Source of the DNA: Luteimonas aestuarii
GTDB taxonomy: Bacteria > Pseudomonadota > Gammaproteobacteria > Xanthomonadales > Xanthomonadaceae
NCBI RefSeq assembly: GCF_004357985.1
Contig: NZ_SMTF01000006.1
Span: forward strand, 62,001-126,000
DNA: 64,000 bases
Direction of reading: 5' to 3'
Shown: one piece after another, positions 24,549 to 33,237 of the stretch
How the letters are laid out: each line of letters begins with the position of its first letter
Numbering within the stretch: position 1 is the first letter of the stretch
The notes under the pieces: generated by a model
Database searches by the model: none
Seen by the model: the letters and a program-made list of their open reading frames with translations, nothing else
Told to the model about the DNA's origin: nothing
Program-made: the position numbers and the translations under genes

Positions 24549-26693
24549 ATGCTGGACTTCCGTCCGTCGCGGTCGCTGTGGCTGTGCGCCCTGCTCATCC
24601 CCTGCGTGTCCCTGGGCCAGCCGCCTGCGGCGAAGGTCGAACCGGTGGTCGACGACTACTACGGCACGCAGGTCACCGACCCCTATCGCTGGATGGAAAG
24701 CGGCAAGGACCCGGACTGGCTGCCGTGGCTGAAGGCGCAGGGTGGACACACGCAGGCGGTGTTCGCGGCCTTGCCGGGACGCGCCGCGCTGCTGGCCGAC
24801 GTGGCGGCGCGCTCGGGCGAACTGTCCTCGGTGGGCATGGCCGAGCTGGCCGGTGGCCGGGTGTTCCATGAGATCCGCGCCGCCGGCGAACAGGACACCA
24901 AGCTGATGCTGCGCGAGGCCGACGGTCGCATCCGCGTGCTGTTCGACCCCGGCACGATGCAGGGCGACGGCGACCAGGTGCTCGATCGCTGGATGGCGGC
25001 GCCCGACGGCAGGCACGTGCTGGTGGCGGTGTCCAAACGCGGCACCGAGCACTCCACGCTGCGCGTGCTGGACGTGGACAGCGGCGCGTTGCTGGACGTG
25101 GCCATTCCGCATGCGATGGGACTGAGCTGGACCGGCGACAGCCGCGGTTTCAGCTATCTCAAATTCGTGGGTGAGCCGGGTACGCCCAGCTATTTCGTCA
25201 ACAACGAACCGCGATTGCACGCGCTCGGCAGCCCCGGTGACGACGTGGTGCTGGCGCGTCGCGGCGAGGCGGGGCTGCAGGCGGTGCCGGAACAGTTCCT
25301 GCTGGTGGTGTTCGAACCCAGCAGCGACACCGCGCTGGCGATCGTGCGCGATGGTCGCAGCGAAGCGGCCGTGTATCGCGCCGATGCCGATGCCACGATG
25401 CGCGGGCAGCCGCAATGGACGCTGGTGGCCGGCTTCGACGACGTGGTGGTGGACATGGGCCTGGCGGGCGATCGCCTGTACCTGACCTCGAAGAAGAACG
25501 CGTCCGGCGGACGCATCCTGCAGACCTCGGCTTCGGCGCCGGACCTGGCCAATGCGCGCGCGCTGCCCCTGCCCGGCGAACCGGTGATCGAGTCGATCCT
25601 GTCCACGGGCGGCGGCCTGCTGGTACGCACCATCGATGGCGCGTCCTCGGGCCTGTGGCGCGTGCGCGAGGACGGTGCCGCGGAACAGGTCGCGCTGCCG
25701 TTCGCCGGCAGTGTCCCGTGGGTGCACGGCACGGCCGCGTCGGGCGACGTGCTGGTGGCGATGACGGGCTGGTTCACCCCGAACACGGTGTACCGGCTGG
25801 ACCTGGACGGTGGCGACGCGCACGACCTGGCCCTGGTGCCGCCGCCACCGTTCGACACCACGGGCTACGAGGCACGCCGCAGGGTGGCCATCGCACGTGA
25901 TGGCGTGCAGGTGCCCTACACGCTGGTGATGAAGAAAGACGCCACGCCCGACGCCACGACGCCCGTGTTGCTGGAAGCCTACGGCTCCTACGGCTATCCC
26001 GCCTCGCCGCGCTTCAACGCGCGGATGCTCGCCTTCCTCGACCGCGGTGGCGTCTACGCGGTGGCCAACGTGCGCGGCGGCGGCGAGTTCGGCCGCGACT
26101 GGCACTACGCCGGCAAGGCCGCGACCAAGGCCAACACCTGGCGCGACGCGATCGACGTGGCGGAGACGCTGGTCGCCGATCGCATCGGATCACCCGCCAC
26201 GATGACCCTGCTCGGCACCTCGGCCGGCGGCGTGATGCTGGGCGGCGCGATCAACGAGCGGCCGGACCTGTTCAGCGGCGCGATCGCGAACGTCGGCTTC
26301 ATGAATCCGATCCGCTACGTGTCCGAGCAGAACTACGCCGACATCGAGGAGTGGGGCGGGCCGATCACCGATGCGCAGTCGTTCCGCACGATGTACGACC
26401 TCGATCCCTACCAGCACATCCGCGAAGGCGTGGACTATCCCGCGACGCTGGTGGTGAGCGGTCTCAACGATCCGCGCGCGGCCACGTTCCACAGCGCCAA
26501 GTACGCCGCGCGCCTGGCCGCCGCGACCGCCAGCGCCGAGCCGGTGCTGCTGCGCATCGATTTCGAGGCCGGCCACGGCATGGGCTCCAGCCGCAGACAG
26601 CTCGACGAGGTGTGGACCGACATCTATGCGTTCGCGCTGTGGCAGGGCGGGATGCGCGAGTTCCAGCCCGGCGCGGCCACGACGGTGCCGTAG
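24549..26693 (+). CDS. S9 family prolyl oligopeptidase
   Basis: A 714-residue exported serine peptidase. The ATG at 24549 gives a signal peptide (SLWLCALLIPCVSLG). The N-terminal beta-propeller begins at VVDDYYGTQVTDPYRWME, the hallmark of prolyl oligopeptidase. The C-terminal hydrolase domain has the nucleophile S558 in GTSAGG (GGSNGG is more usual), the aspartate in SGLNDPRA and the histidine in AGHGMG. The enzyme cuts short peptides after proline, here in the periplasm. It is a single gene ending at a strong hairpin. Confidence 0.9.
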   Translation: MLDFRPSRSLWLCALLIPCVSLGQPPAAKVEPVVDDYYGTQVTDPYRWMESGKDPDWLPWLKAQGGHTQAVFAALPGRAALLADVAARSGELSSVGMAELAGGRVFHEIRAAGEQDTKLMLREADGRIRVLFDPGTMQGDGDQVLDRWMAAPDGRHVLVAVSKRGTEHSTLRVLDVDSGALLDVAIPHAMGLSWTGDSRGFSYLKFVGEPGTPSYFVNNEPRLHALGSPGDDVVLARRGEAGLQAVPEQFLLVVFEPSSDTALAIVRDGRSEAAVYRADADATMRGQPQWTLVAGFDDVVVDMGLAGDRLYLTSKKNASGGRILQTSASAPDLANARALPLPGEPVIESILSTGGGLLVRTIDGASSGLWRVREDGAAEQVALPFAGSVPWVHGTAASGDVLVAMTGWFTPNTVYRLDLDGGDAHDLALVPPPPFDTTGYEARRRVAIARDGVQVPYTLVMKKDATPDATTPVLLEAYGSYGYPASPRFNARMLAFLDRGGVYAVANVRGGGEFGRDWHYAGKAATKANTWRDAIDVAETLVADRIGSPATMTLLGTSAGGVMLGGAINERPDLFSGAIANVGFMNPIRYVSEQNYADIEEWGGPITDAQSFRTMYDLDPYQHIREGVDYPATLVVSGLNDPRAATFHSAKYAARLAAATASAEPVLLRIDFEAGHGMGSSRRQLDEVWTDIYAFALWQGGMREFQPGAATTVP

Positions 26694-26713
26694 CCGCACG
26701 CTTGGTCTGTGCA

Positions 26714-26735
26714 GCGGTGCCCGATGGGGCACCGC
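26714..26735. terminator. Hairpin between convergent genes
   Basis: Perfect arms GCGGTGCCC (26714-26722) and GGGCACCGC (26727-26735) around GATG, in the short gap between the S9 peptidase stop and the leftward ABM gene stop. Well placed as a two-way terminator, though no T tract follows. Confidence 0.5.
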
Positions 26736-26761
26736 CGTGCTGCGTGCACCGGGCCGGCGGA

Positions 26762-27073
26762 TCACGCCGGCCCGTGCGCCTGGAGCAGTTCCACCTGCCG
26801 GCCCTCCAGCCGGGGCACGATCCGCTCGACCACCAGCGCCGCGTAATGCGGCGAGTTGCGGTGCGCGTCGAGCGCGGCGGCGTCGCGGTAGCGTTCCAGC
26901 AACAGCAGGGTGGCCGGCGCATCCGGCGCCTGGAACACCTCGTAGCCCAGGCAGCCGGGTTCCTGCAGCGAGGCGGTGCGCATCGCGGCGACGTGTTCGA
27001 GCACGTCGCCGAGGGCGTCGCCGGCCACCTGCCAGCGCGCGACCACCACGATCTCCTGCGCGGCCCCGGCCAT
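26762..27073 (-). CDS. Antibiotic biosynthesis monooxygenase (ABM) domain protein
   Basis: A 103-residue ABM-fold protein (IVVVARWQVAGDALGDVLEH, EPGCLGYEVFQ, LLLERYRDAAALDAHRNSPHY). This dimeric ferredoxin-like fold is used by small quinol monooxygenases such as YgiN. Its ATG overlaps the stop of the DJ-1/PfpI gene (TGATG), so the two are translated together. A role in handling quinones or reactive carbonyls fits the neighbours. Confidence 0.82.
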   Translation of the reverse strand: MAGAAQEIVVVARWQVAGDALGDVLEHVAAMRTASLQEPGCLGYEVFQAPDAPATLLLLERYRDAAALDAHRNSPHYAALVVERIVPRLEGRQVELLQAHGPA

Positions 27074-27750
27074 CACGCGCGCCCCTGCAGGGCGTCGGCG
27101 ATGGCCTGGCCGACCAGGGTGCCGGAGGCGGGGTTCTGGCCGGTGACCAGGCGTCCGTCCACGGCCACCGTCGGCTGCCACGGGTCGACCGACCGGTACA
27201 GCGCGCCTTCCGCCCGCAGCGCGGTTTCCAGGTCGAACGGCACGTCGGCGCGGGCGTAGCCGTCCTCCTCGGCGGTCGAGAATCCGGCCACCTCGCGGCC
27301 CTGCACCAGCGGGCTGCCATCTTCCAGGGTCACCCCGAGGAACGCGGCCGGGCCGTGGCATACCGCGGCCACCACCTTGCCGCCGTCCCAGGCGCGGCGC
27401 ACGGCCGCCTGCACCTCGGGGTTGCCGGTGATGTCGACCATCGGCCCCAGCCCGCCGGGGAAGAACACCGCGTCGTAGTCCAGCACGTCCACCTCCGCCA
27501 ACGGGCGGCTGCGGGACAGGCGGCGGTAGGCGTCGCTGGCGAGGAACGCCGCCTGCACCGGATCGCTGCCGTCGAAGCCGTCTTCGGGCAGCTTGCCGCC
27601 GCGGGGCGATGCGAATTCCACTGCGATCCCGGCCCGGTCGAGCACCTCGAACGGATGCGCGATCTCGGGGAAGAAGAACCCGGTCGGGCGATTGTTGGGG
27701 CCGATCTCGGCCGCGTTTGTCACAACGAACAAGACATGCTGGACGCTCAT
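27073..27750 (-). CDS. DJ-1/PfpI (type 1 glutamine amidotransferase-like) protein
   Basis: A 225-residue protein with the DJ-1/PfpI layout: a glutamate region (HPFEVLDRAGIAVEFASPRGG), YDAVFFPGGLGPM, and the nucleophile elbow AVCHGPAA with the reactive cysteine. Long members of this group act as glyoxalase III or chaperone-type enzymes against methylglyoxal. It is divergent from the LysR gene at 27879 across a perfect palindrome, and upstream of the coupled ABM gene. The start at 27750 removes a 35-residue open extension with no domain. Confidence 0.86.
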   Translation of the reverse strand: MSVQHVLFVVTNAAEIGPNNRPTGFFFPEIAHPFEVLDRAGIAVEFASPRGGKLPEDGFDGSDPVQAAFLASDAYRRLSRSRPLAEVDVLDYDAVFFPGGLGPMVDITGNPEVQAAVRRAWDGGKVVAAVCHGPAAFLGVTLEDGSPLVQGREVAGFSTAEEDGYARADVPFDLETALRAEGALYRSVDPWQPTVAVDGRLVTGQNPASGTLVGQAIADALQGRA

Positions 27751-27847
27751 GGCGCACACTCCCTTGGTTCGATAAGCCCGGCGATTCCGGGCGAAACAAA
27801 CATTAGGGCCACGTTCTTGTGCCCGGTAGGTGCGCGGAAACTGACGT

Positions 27848-27870
27848 ATTGTCATATTTCCTATGACAAT
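27848..27870. promoter_or_regulatory. LysR-type operator (9-bp arms)
   Basis: Perfect inverted repeat ATTGTCATA (27848-27856) and TATGACAAT (27862-27870) with spacer TTTCC, 9 bases before the LysR start codon and between divergent genes. It has the T-N11-A form of LysR boxes and is the likely site of autoregulation and control of the DJ-1/PfpI-ABM unit. Confidence 0.65.
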
Positions 27871-27878
27871 TTCGCCGG

Positions 27879-28784
27879 ATGAGCGACCATCCCTCCCCGA
27901 TCCTGGACGAGCTGCGCGGCATGGCGGTGTTCGCCACGGTCGTGCGCTGCGGCAGCTTCGCTTCCGCGGCGCGCGCGCTGGGGCTGACCCGCGCGGTGGT
28001 CAGCCACCATGTCCGGGTGCTGGAGACCAAGCTGGGGGTGCCGCTGGCGCAGCGGAGCACGCGCAGCTTCAGCCTGACCCCGGCCGGCGAGGCGTTCCGC
28101 GTGCATTGCGAGCGCCTGCTGGACGAAGCGCACGACGGCATCCGCGGCATGGAGCTGCTGCGCGCCGAACCGCGCGGCGAAGTGCGCATTACCTGCTCGC
28201 ACCACTTCGGCAACAAGCGCATCCTGCCGGCACTGCTGGACTTCCGGCGGCGCTACCCGGCGATCCGCCTGCACGTGGCGATGAACGACAACAATGTCGA
28301 CCTGGTGCAGCGTGGCATCGAACTGGCCGTGCGCGCCGGGCCGCTGGCCGATTCCGATCTGGTCGCGCGCCTGCTGGTGCGCGAGCCCACGCTACTGTGC
28401 GCCGCGCCCGCCTACCTGCGGCGCTACCGCGCGCCGGCCACGTTCGCTGAACTGGAACAGCATCGCTGGGTGGTGTATCCGCCCAGCCAGCGCGTGCTGT
28501 CGGCGCGCGTGGGCGGCCGGCCGATGGAGATGGCGGTGCAGGGCGACATCGTCACCGACAGCGCGGCCTCACGGCTGGCCTTCGTACTCGCGGGCGAAGG
28601 CATCGCGCGCCTGCCCGCGTACGACGCCGCGGCGCCGCTGGCCGCGGGCGACCTGGTCCACCTGCTGCCGGACGTGGAAACGGCGCCGCTGGAGATCTTC
28701 GTGGTGCATGGTCGGCGCATCGGCCCCAGCGCGCGCCTGCTGCGCGACTTCCTGCTGCAGGCCGCGCCCGGCGACGCAGGCTGA
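27879..28784 (+). CDS. LysR family transcriptional regulator
   Basis: A 301-residue LysR protein: winged helix in residues about 14-72 (FASAARALGLTRAVVSHHVRVLETKLG), then the effector domain (RGEVRITCSHHFGNKRILPALLDFRRRYP, AVRAGPLADSDLVARLL) of the CrgA-like group. A two-gene unit encoding a DJ-1/PfpI protein and an ABM protein runs the other way, with the palindrome at 27848-27870 between them, so it most likely senses a reactive metabolite and controls those genes. Confidence 0.92.
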   Translation: MSDHPSPILDELRGMAVFATVVRCGSFASAARALGLTRAVVSHHVRVLETKLGVPLAQRSTRSFSLTPAGEAFRVHCERLLDEAHDGIRGMELLRAEPRGEVRITCSHHFGNKRILPALLDFRRRYPAIRLHVAMNDNNVDLVQRGIELAVRAGPLADSDLVARLLVREPTLLCAAPAYLRRYRAPATFAELEQHRWVVYPPSQRVLSARVGGRPMEMAVQGDIVTDSAASRLAFVLAGEGIARLPAYDAAAPLAAGDLVHLLPDVETAPLEIFVVHGRRIGPSARLLRDFLLQAAPGDAG

Positions 28785-28809
28785 GGCGGCACGCCGGCGC
28801 CGGTGCGCC

Positions 28810-29820
28810 TCAGTCGTCGACGGGCAGCGGCGCGTCCGGATGCACCAGCTGCGCCTCGCGCAGTTCGCGCCAGAAGTCGGCGGGCACGTCTTCATTGAGC
28901 GCGGCGCGATCCTCGGCGATGCGGTCGGGCCGGCTTGCGCCGGGAATCACCGCGGCCACCGCCGGGTTGGCGAGCGCGAACCGCAAGCCCGCTGCCTTCA
29001 TGCTCACGCCGTACCGGTCGGCGATCGCCTTGATGCGCGCCACCTTGTCGAGGATGCGCTGCGGCGCAGGCGCGTACTCGAAGGTCTTGCCGCCCACCAG
29101 CACGCCGGAGCTGTAGGGGCCGCCGACCACGACGCCCAGGCCGCGTTCAGCCACCTTGGGCATCACCCGCTGCAGGGCGCGTGCGTGGTCGAGCAGGGTG
29201 TAGCGGCCGGCCAGCAGGAAGCCGTCGGGGCGCGGTTCGTCCAGGTCCAGCAGCAGTTCGATCGCCTCCACGCGGTTCACGCCCAGGCCCCAGGCCTTGA
29301 TCACGCCTTCGTCGCGTAGCTTGTCCAGGGCGCGGAACGCGCCGGTGCGCGCGCGTTCGAACTGGGCCAGCCATTCGTCGCCGTAGAAGTCCTGGGCAAC
29401 GTCGTGCACCCAGGCGATGTCGATGCGGTCGGTGCGCAGGCGCTGCATGCTGTCGTCGAGCGAGCGCAGGGTGGCGTCGTGCGAGTAGTCGTCGACCACG
29501 CGGTTGGGCCGGCCGTGTTCGAACAGGCCGCCTTTCTCGCCGTTGTCGCGCGCGCCGTCCTCCTTCTCGTCCAGCACCAGGCGGCCGACCTTGGTGCTGA
29601 GCACGTATTCGTCGCGCGGGTGCGCGGACAGGATCTTGCCAAGGCGCAGCTCGGCCAGGCCGGCGCCGTAGAACGGCGCGGTGTCGAAGTAGCGGATGCC
29701 GTCGTTCCACGCAGCTTCCACCGTGGCATTGGCTTCGTCATCGGGGATGTCGCGGAACATGTTGCCCAGCGGCGCGGTACCGAAACCGATGCGCTCGGGC
29801 AGGAGGGTCTTGAGGGACAT
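28810..29820 (-). CDS. Aldo/keto reductase
   Basis: A 336-residue AKR-fold enzyme (TIM barrel) of the D-threo-aldose/L-fucose dehydrogenase-like group. Catalytic features: the aspartate and tyrosine of FDTAPFYG, the lysine in STKVGR, and the histidine in IAWVHDV; the C-terminal NADPH-binding part reads IPGASRPDRIAED. It starts behind AGGAGACGCC. It ends convergently with the LysR gene at 27879-28784, leaving only 25 bases between. Confidence 0.9.
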   Translation of the reverse strand: MSLKTLLPERIGFGTAPLGNMFRDIPDDEANATVEAAWNDGIRYFDTAPFYGAGLAELRLGKILSAHPRDEYVLSTKVGRLVLDEKEDGARDNGEKGGLFEHGRPNRVVDDYSHDATLRSLDDSMQRLRTDRIDIAWVHDVAQDFYGDEWLAQFERARTGAFRALDKLRDEGVIKAWGLGVNRVEAIELLLDLDEPRPDGFLLAGRYTLLDHARALQRVMPKVAERGLGVVVGGPYSSGVLVGGKTFEYAPAPQRILDKVARIKAIADRYGVSMKAAGLRFALANPAVAAVIPGASRPDRIAEDRAALNEDVPADFWRELREAQLVHPDAPLPVDD

Positions 29821-29983
29821 GGGGGCGTCTCCTGTGTGGGGCGGGTGCCCCGCACGTGCGACGGGGCCAGGCGCCCATCTTGTCGAAAGCCACCTTCAGG
29901 CGATGTCGTCGCGGTGTGGCGCGGCGGTTGCGCGGCGGCCGGGCGGACAGGGTGCGAAGTCAGCGCGCGGCAGGCTGGCGTGG

Positions 29984-30538
29984 TCACCACACCAGGTCGT
30001 CGGGCACCTTGAACTGCGCGTAGTAGGCGTCGTCTTCCGAGGTAGCGGCGTCGGGCTCGGCATCGTTTGCCTGGCCGTGGTCGAGCACGATGCGGCTGGC
30101 ATCGCGTTCGCGCACCTTTTCCGCGGCGCCGCGCGGCAGCAGTTCGAAACGATCGTCGATGCGTGCGATCACGATGGCGCCGGCGGACAGCTGCTTGCGC
30201 TGGGCGTCGTCCACCAGCAGGGTGCGGATGGCGCCGTCCGCGGTGAAGCGGTACTCCTGTCCGCCGCTGCGCGGCAGCTTCTTGTCCGCGATGATCTGCC
30301 GGGCCTGCCTGGCGAGTTCGGCCGTGCGTGCCTTGGCCTTCTGTTCGGCGGCGAGTGCGCGGTCGCGCTCGACCTTCTCGGTGCGCACGCGCTCGGCTTC
30401 ACGCTGGATCTCGCTGGCCTTGGCCGGTCCCTTGCCGTGCCGCGCCTTGACCTGCGCGCGCGCCACTTCGGCCACCTTGCCTTTCTTGACCAGGCCCGCC
30501 TTGAGCAGTTGTTCCTGGAGCGGATTCGGCTTCGCCAT
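29984..30538 (-). CDS. DUF2058 (YaiL-like) protein
   Basis: A 184-residue protein with the DUF2058 layout: conserved start MAKPNPLQEQLLKAGLVKK, a long charged coiled-coil helix (about residues 30-85) and a C-terminal beta part (YRFTADGAIRTLLVDDAQRKQL). YaiL-type proteins are described as nucleoprotein or polynucleotide-associated; the mechanism is not known. Confidence 0.85.
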   Translation of the reverse strand: MAKPNPLQEQLLKAGLVKKGKVAEVARAQVKARHGKGPAKASEIQREAERVRTEKVERDRALAAEQKAKARTAELARQARQIIADKKLPRSGGQEYRFTADGAIRTLLVDDAQRKQLSAGAIVIARIDDRFELLPRGAAEKVRERDASRIVLDHGQANDAEPDAATSEDDAYYAQFKVPDDLVW

Positions 30539-30617
30539 GGTGTGGAATGCGTGATGGGTGCGGCGACATCATACGTGCCGGCCAGAGCGACACGCTCCGC
30601 CCGACATGCTCGAAAGC

Positions 30618-30716
30618 CGTCATCCCGGCGCTGGCGGGGACCCTCGGACGCTGTTGTCGAGAGGGCGCCACGCCGTCCGCGCCAACGTCCATGGGCCCCC
30701 GCCTTCGGGGGGGCGG
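30618..30716. repeat. Palindromic intergenic repeat with hairpin
   Basis: Begins CGTCATCCCGGCGC with a degenerate inverted partner, like the elements near 395 and 3184, and ends in a GC hairpin (CCCCCG-N4-CGGGGG at 30696-30711). It fills most of the gap between the divergent DUF2058 and small membrane-protein genes. Confidence 0.45.
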
Positions 30717-30756
30717 CCATCCGCGTTTCAACGCGAAGGATTGGCAGCGAGCAGCC

Positions 30757-30987
30757 ATGGCGGAGGCAGGCAAGGGCTGGCGCGGGCGCATGGTGATGCT
30801 GGTGGGTGCAGCGGTGTCGCTTGTGCCGGGCTGGCTGGCGTGGCGCTGCATGGCGGGCATCGCCGCACTGGCCTGGGCGATCTGGTTGGCCGCCGTCGCC
30901 GCGTTGTTCGCGCAGTTCGCGCCCATCGCCTGGATCCGCGCGGCGCTGGGCCGGGACATCCTGACGCACGATATGTCCCTGCGCTGA
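30757..30987 (+). CDS. Small two-helix membrane protein
   Basis: A 76-residue hydrophobic protein (MVMLVGAAVSLVPGWLAW and GIAALAWAIWLAAVAALFAQFAPIAWI) with the high third-position GC typical of real genes here. There is no strong ribosome binding site. No family recognised; standing alone between repeats and a long gap. Confidence 0.4.
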   Translation: MAEAGKGWRGRMVMLVGAAVSLVPGWLAWRCMAGIAALAWAIWLAAVAALFAQFAPIAWIRAALGRDILTHDMSLR

Positions 30988-31318
30988 TCGATGGTTGTAC
31001 GTGATCGTCGGCATGCAGCCGCGAGGCATCGATGCAAGCGCACAACGCGATGAATGCGGCGCCCGCTGCCGTGCGCACGCATGCGCGTCCCCGCGACATG
31101 AATCCCGTTGTGCAACGCGTTCAGTCTTGCCCGAACGTCGCGGGAGCAGCCGATGGAAGCGATTTCCGTGCCGCATTCGTAATCGACGCGTGATACGCGC
31201 GCAGCTTTGCGATGACATCCGCGAAATATCGGATGTGGTGTCGTGTACCCCAAGCCAGCCAACGGTGGCGGCTGCAGGTTCCACCCTCTTTCATCCCCCG
31301 AAAAGACGAGACCAAGCC
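30988..31318. other. Intergenic region with an inverted repeat
   Basis: 331 bases before the EF-hand gene, with no convincing coding pattern. An inverted repeat ACATCCG-N8-CGGATGT (31215-31236) lies about 83 bases before the EF-hand start codon and could be an operator. Confidence 0.35.
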
Positions 31319-31654
31319 ATGAAGATCATCCACACCCTTGCCCTGACCACACTGTCCACCGCGCTGGCCGCCGGCACCGCGTTGGCGCAGGACCCGCAGC
31401 CGACCGCGCCGCCCACCGGCGTGCCGCAGGCCGAGATGCAGTCGCATGACCGCCACGACAAGGCCGACAAGCCGAGCTTCGACCAGCTCGATACCCGCGG
31501 TGCAGGCAGCATCTCGCGCGCCGACCTGGCCGCGCATCCCAAGCTGCTGGAAAAATTCGACGAGATCGACACCGCCGGCGACGGCAGCATCTCGCGCGCC
31601 GAGTACGAGGCATGGAAGTCGCGGAAGGAAGCGACGCGCGGCGACGGCTACTGA
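31319..31654 (+). CDS. Exported EF-hand protein
   Basis: A 111-residue protein with a signal peptide (LALTTLSTALAAGTALA) and two EF-hand-like loops: DTRGAGSISRADLAAH, whose calcium-site pattern is degenerate, and DTAGDGSISRAEYEAW, which matches the D-x-x-G-D-G-x-I-x-x-x-E pattern well. It probably binds calcium in the periplasm. It ends at a clear terminator. Confidence 0.82.
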   Translation: MKIIHTLALTTLSTALAAGTALAQDPQPTAPPTGVPQAEMQSHDRHDKADKPSFDQLDTRGAGSISRADLAAHPKLLEKFDEIDTAGDGSISRAEYEAWKSRKEATRGDGY

Positions 31655-31683
31655 TCGCGCCATCCAACCGCCTGCTTCAACGG

Positions 31684-31711
31684 AGCGCCCCGCATGGGGC
31701 GCTTCGCTTTT
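31684..31711 (+). terminator. Rho-independent terminator of the EF-hand gene
   Basis: Hairpin AGCGCCCC (31684-31691) and GGGGCGCT (31696-31703) around GCAT, followed by TCGCTTTT, 30 bases past the EF-hand stop codon. Confidence 0.75.
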
Positions 31712-31786
31712 GCGGCCACGCTTGTCGGGATGCGCTGCCGCCGCGGTGGCGCGCAGGCAGGCCCGATGGCCCGCGGAACCGCAGCG

Positions 31787-33091
31787 TCAAAGTTCGCTGG
31801 CGAAGCGGTCGGCGACGTCCTGTCCCTGCTGCGCGGCAAGCAGCTGCAGGAATGCATCCAGCGTGTCGTCGGGCGCGGCGTGGGCCTGCACCAGCAATGC
31901 GTCCACCGCGCCGCGCCCGATGCGGTCCTGCAGCGCGAACAGCGCGGTGGGGCCGCGGTGGTAAAGCAGGTCCTGCCGGGTGGCCGTCAGCCCGTCGATG
32001 TCGCGCAGCGAGCCTTCGATGGCGGCCGAGCGCTGTGCCATCGTGGCCCGCCGCGTCTCCAGCCAGGCGTCGCCCCATGCGTCGCCGCCGTGGCGCACGG
32101 CAAGGTATTCGCTGATCGACTCGGACAGGAACTCGTGCGGCGTGCCCGGCCTGCCGCGCGACCACCAGAAGTGCGCGACCTCGTGGTGCAGCGTGTCCAG
32201 CTGCACCCGTTCGTCGGACTGGTCGAGCACGATGAAGTCGCCGCCGGTGGAATAGGCCTGTCGCGGATACTTCAGGCCGATGTCGCGGTTGGCATACACG
32301 ATGGTCAGCGCGGTGCTGGCGGTCTCCGGTTCGCCGAACAGCGCGCGATAGGCCGCGAAGGCGGCGGCGGTGCCATCGAGGATGGCGTCGGCGCGCGGTT
32401 CGGGGTCGATGCTCAGCACCACGCCGGACAATCCCTCGCCCAGCGCGCGACGCGTCTCGACCCAGCCATCGGATGCGATGAAGGTGACGCGTCCGCTGAC
32501 CGGTCCGTTGGGGCGCAGCCGCCAGCGGCCTTCCCCTGCGGGTTCCACGCGGCCCGGCGCGGCCACCTGGTAACCCGCGGGCAAGGTGAGCGTGACGTCG
32601 GAGTGCACGCGCGTGCCCTTCAGCCACACCGGGTACCACAGCGCTTCCATCGTCATCTCGCTCCACCCGGGCGTCACCACGCCACGGCCGATCTCGATGC
32701 TGTCGGTGGTGACCTGGCCGGCGTAGTCGAAGGCGATGGACATGCGCTCGCCTGCCAACAGCGGCTGCACCAGGGTCACGGTGATGCGTTGCGTCTGGGG
32801 CAGCGCATAGCTGTCGATGCTGATGCCGTTCTCGAATGTCACCGCGGCATTGCGGTCGGGCTGCAGCGTGTCGATCGCCAGTCCGCCGTTGAGCAGCAGT
32901 TCGAAGCCATCCAGCGCTTCGTCGGTGTGGATCTCCAGCGTACCGCTGGCCGACAACGCGCCGTCATTTGGATCGAAGTGCACGTCCATCCGGTACGTGC
33001 TGCCGCTGCCGGGTGCGGGTTGCGCCGCCAGCGCGGGCGCGCAGCACAGCAGCAGCGTGGCAAGGAGGACGAGTCGGTGAACGATGGTCAT
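31787..33091 (-). CDS. Exported M1-like metallopeptidase
   Basis: A 434-residue protein with a signal peptide (VLLATLLLCCAPALAA). The N-terminal beta domain (YRMDVHFDPNDGALSASGTLEI) precedes a gluzincin core: H303-E304-V-A-H307 (LHHEVAHFWW) and E324 in FLSESISEYLA, aligning with the LNEGFA segment of M1 aminopeptidases, with a shortened linker. The usual GxMEN motif is absent, so exopeptidase specificity is open. Single gene on the - strand. Confidence 0.82.
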   Translation of the reverse strand: MTIVHRLVLLATLLLCCAPALAAQPAPGSGSTYRMDVHFDPNDGALSASGTLEIHTDEALDGFELLLNGGLAIDTLQPDRNAAVTFENGISIDSYALPQTQRITVTLVQPLLAGERMSIAFDYAGQVTTDSIEIGRGVVTPGWSEMTMEALWYPVWLKGTRVHSDVTLTLPAGYQVAAPGRVEPAGEGRWRLRPNGPVSGRVTFIASDGWVETRRALGEGLSGVVLSIDPEPRADAILDGTAAAFAAYRALFGEPETASTALTIVYANRDIGLKYPRQAYSTGGDFIVLDQSDERVQLDTLHHEVAHFWWSRGRPGTPHEFLSESISEYLAVRHGGDAWGDAWLETRRATMAQRSAAIEGSLRDIDGLTATRQDLLYHRGPTALFALQDRIGRGAVDALLVQAHAAPDDTLDAFLQLLAAQQGQDVADRFASEL

Positions 33092-33237
33092 GCGTGCGGG
33101 TCGGCGTGGCGCGTGCGTGTGGAGGAATGCGCGAGCGTAAACGCCTGTCCGCGTGCGCTCAAACCCGCGAGGCCTTTTGCATCGGTACACGCGGGCTGAA
33201 TGCACGCGCTGCATGTCCGCGGCTTTGCGACATGGCA

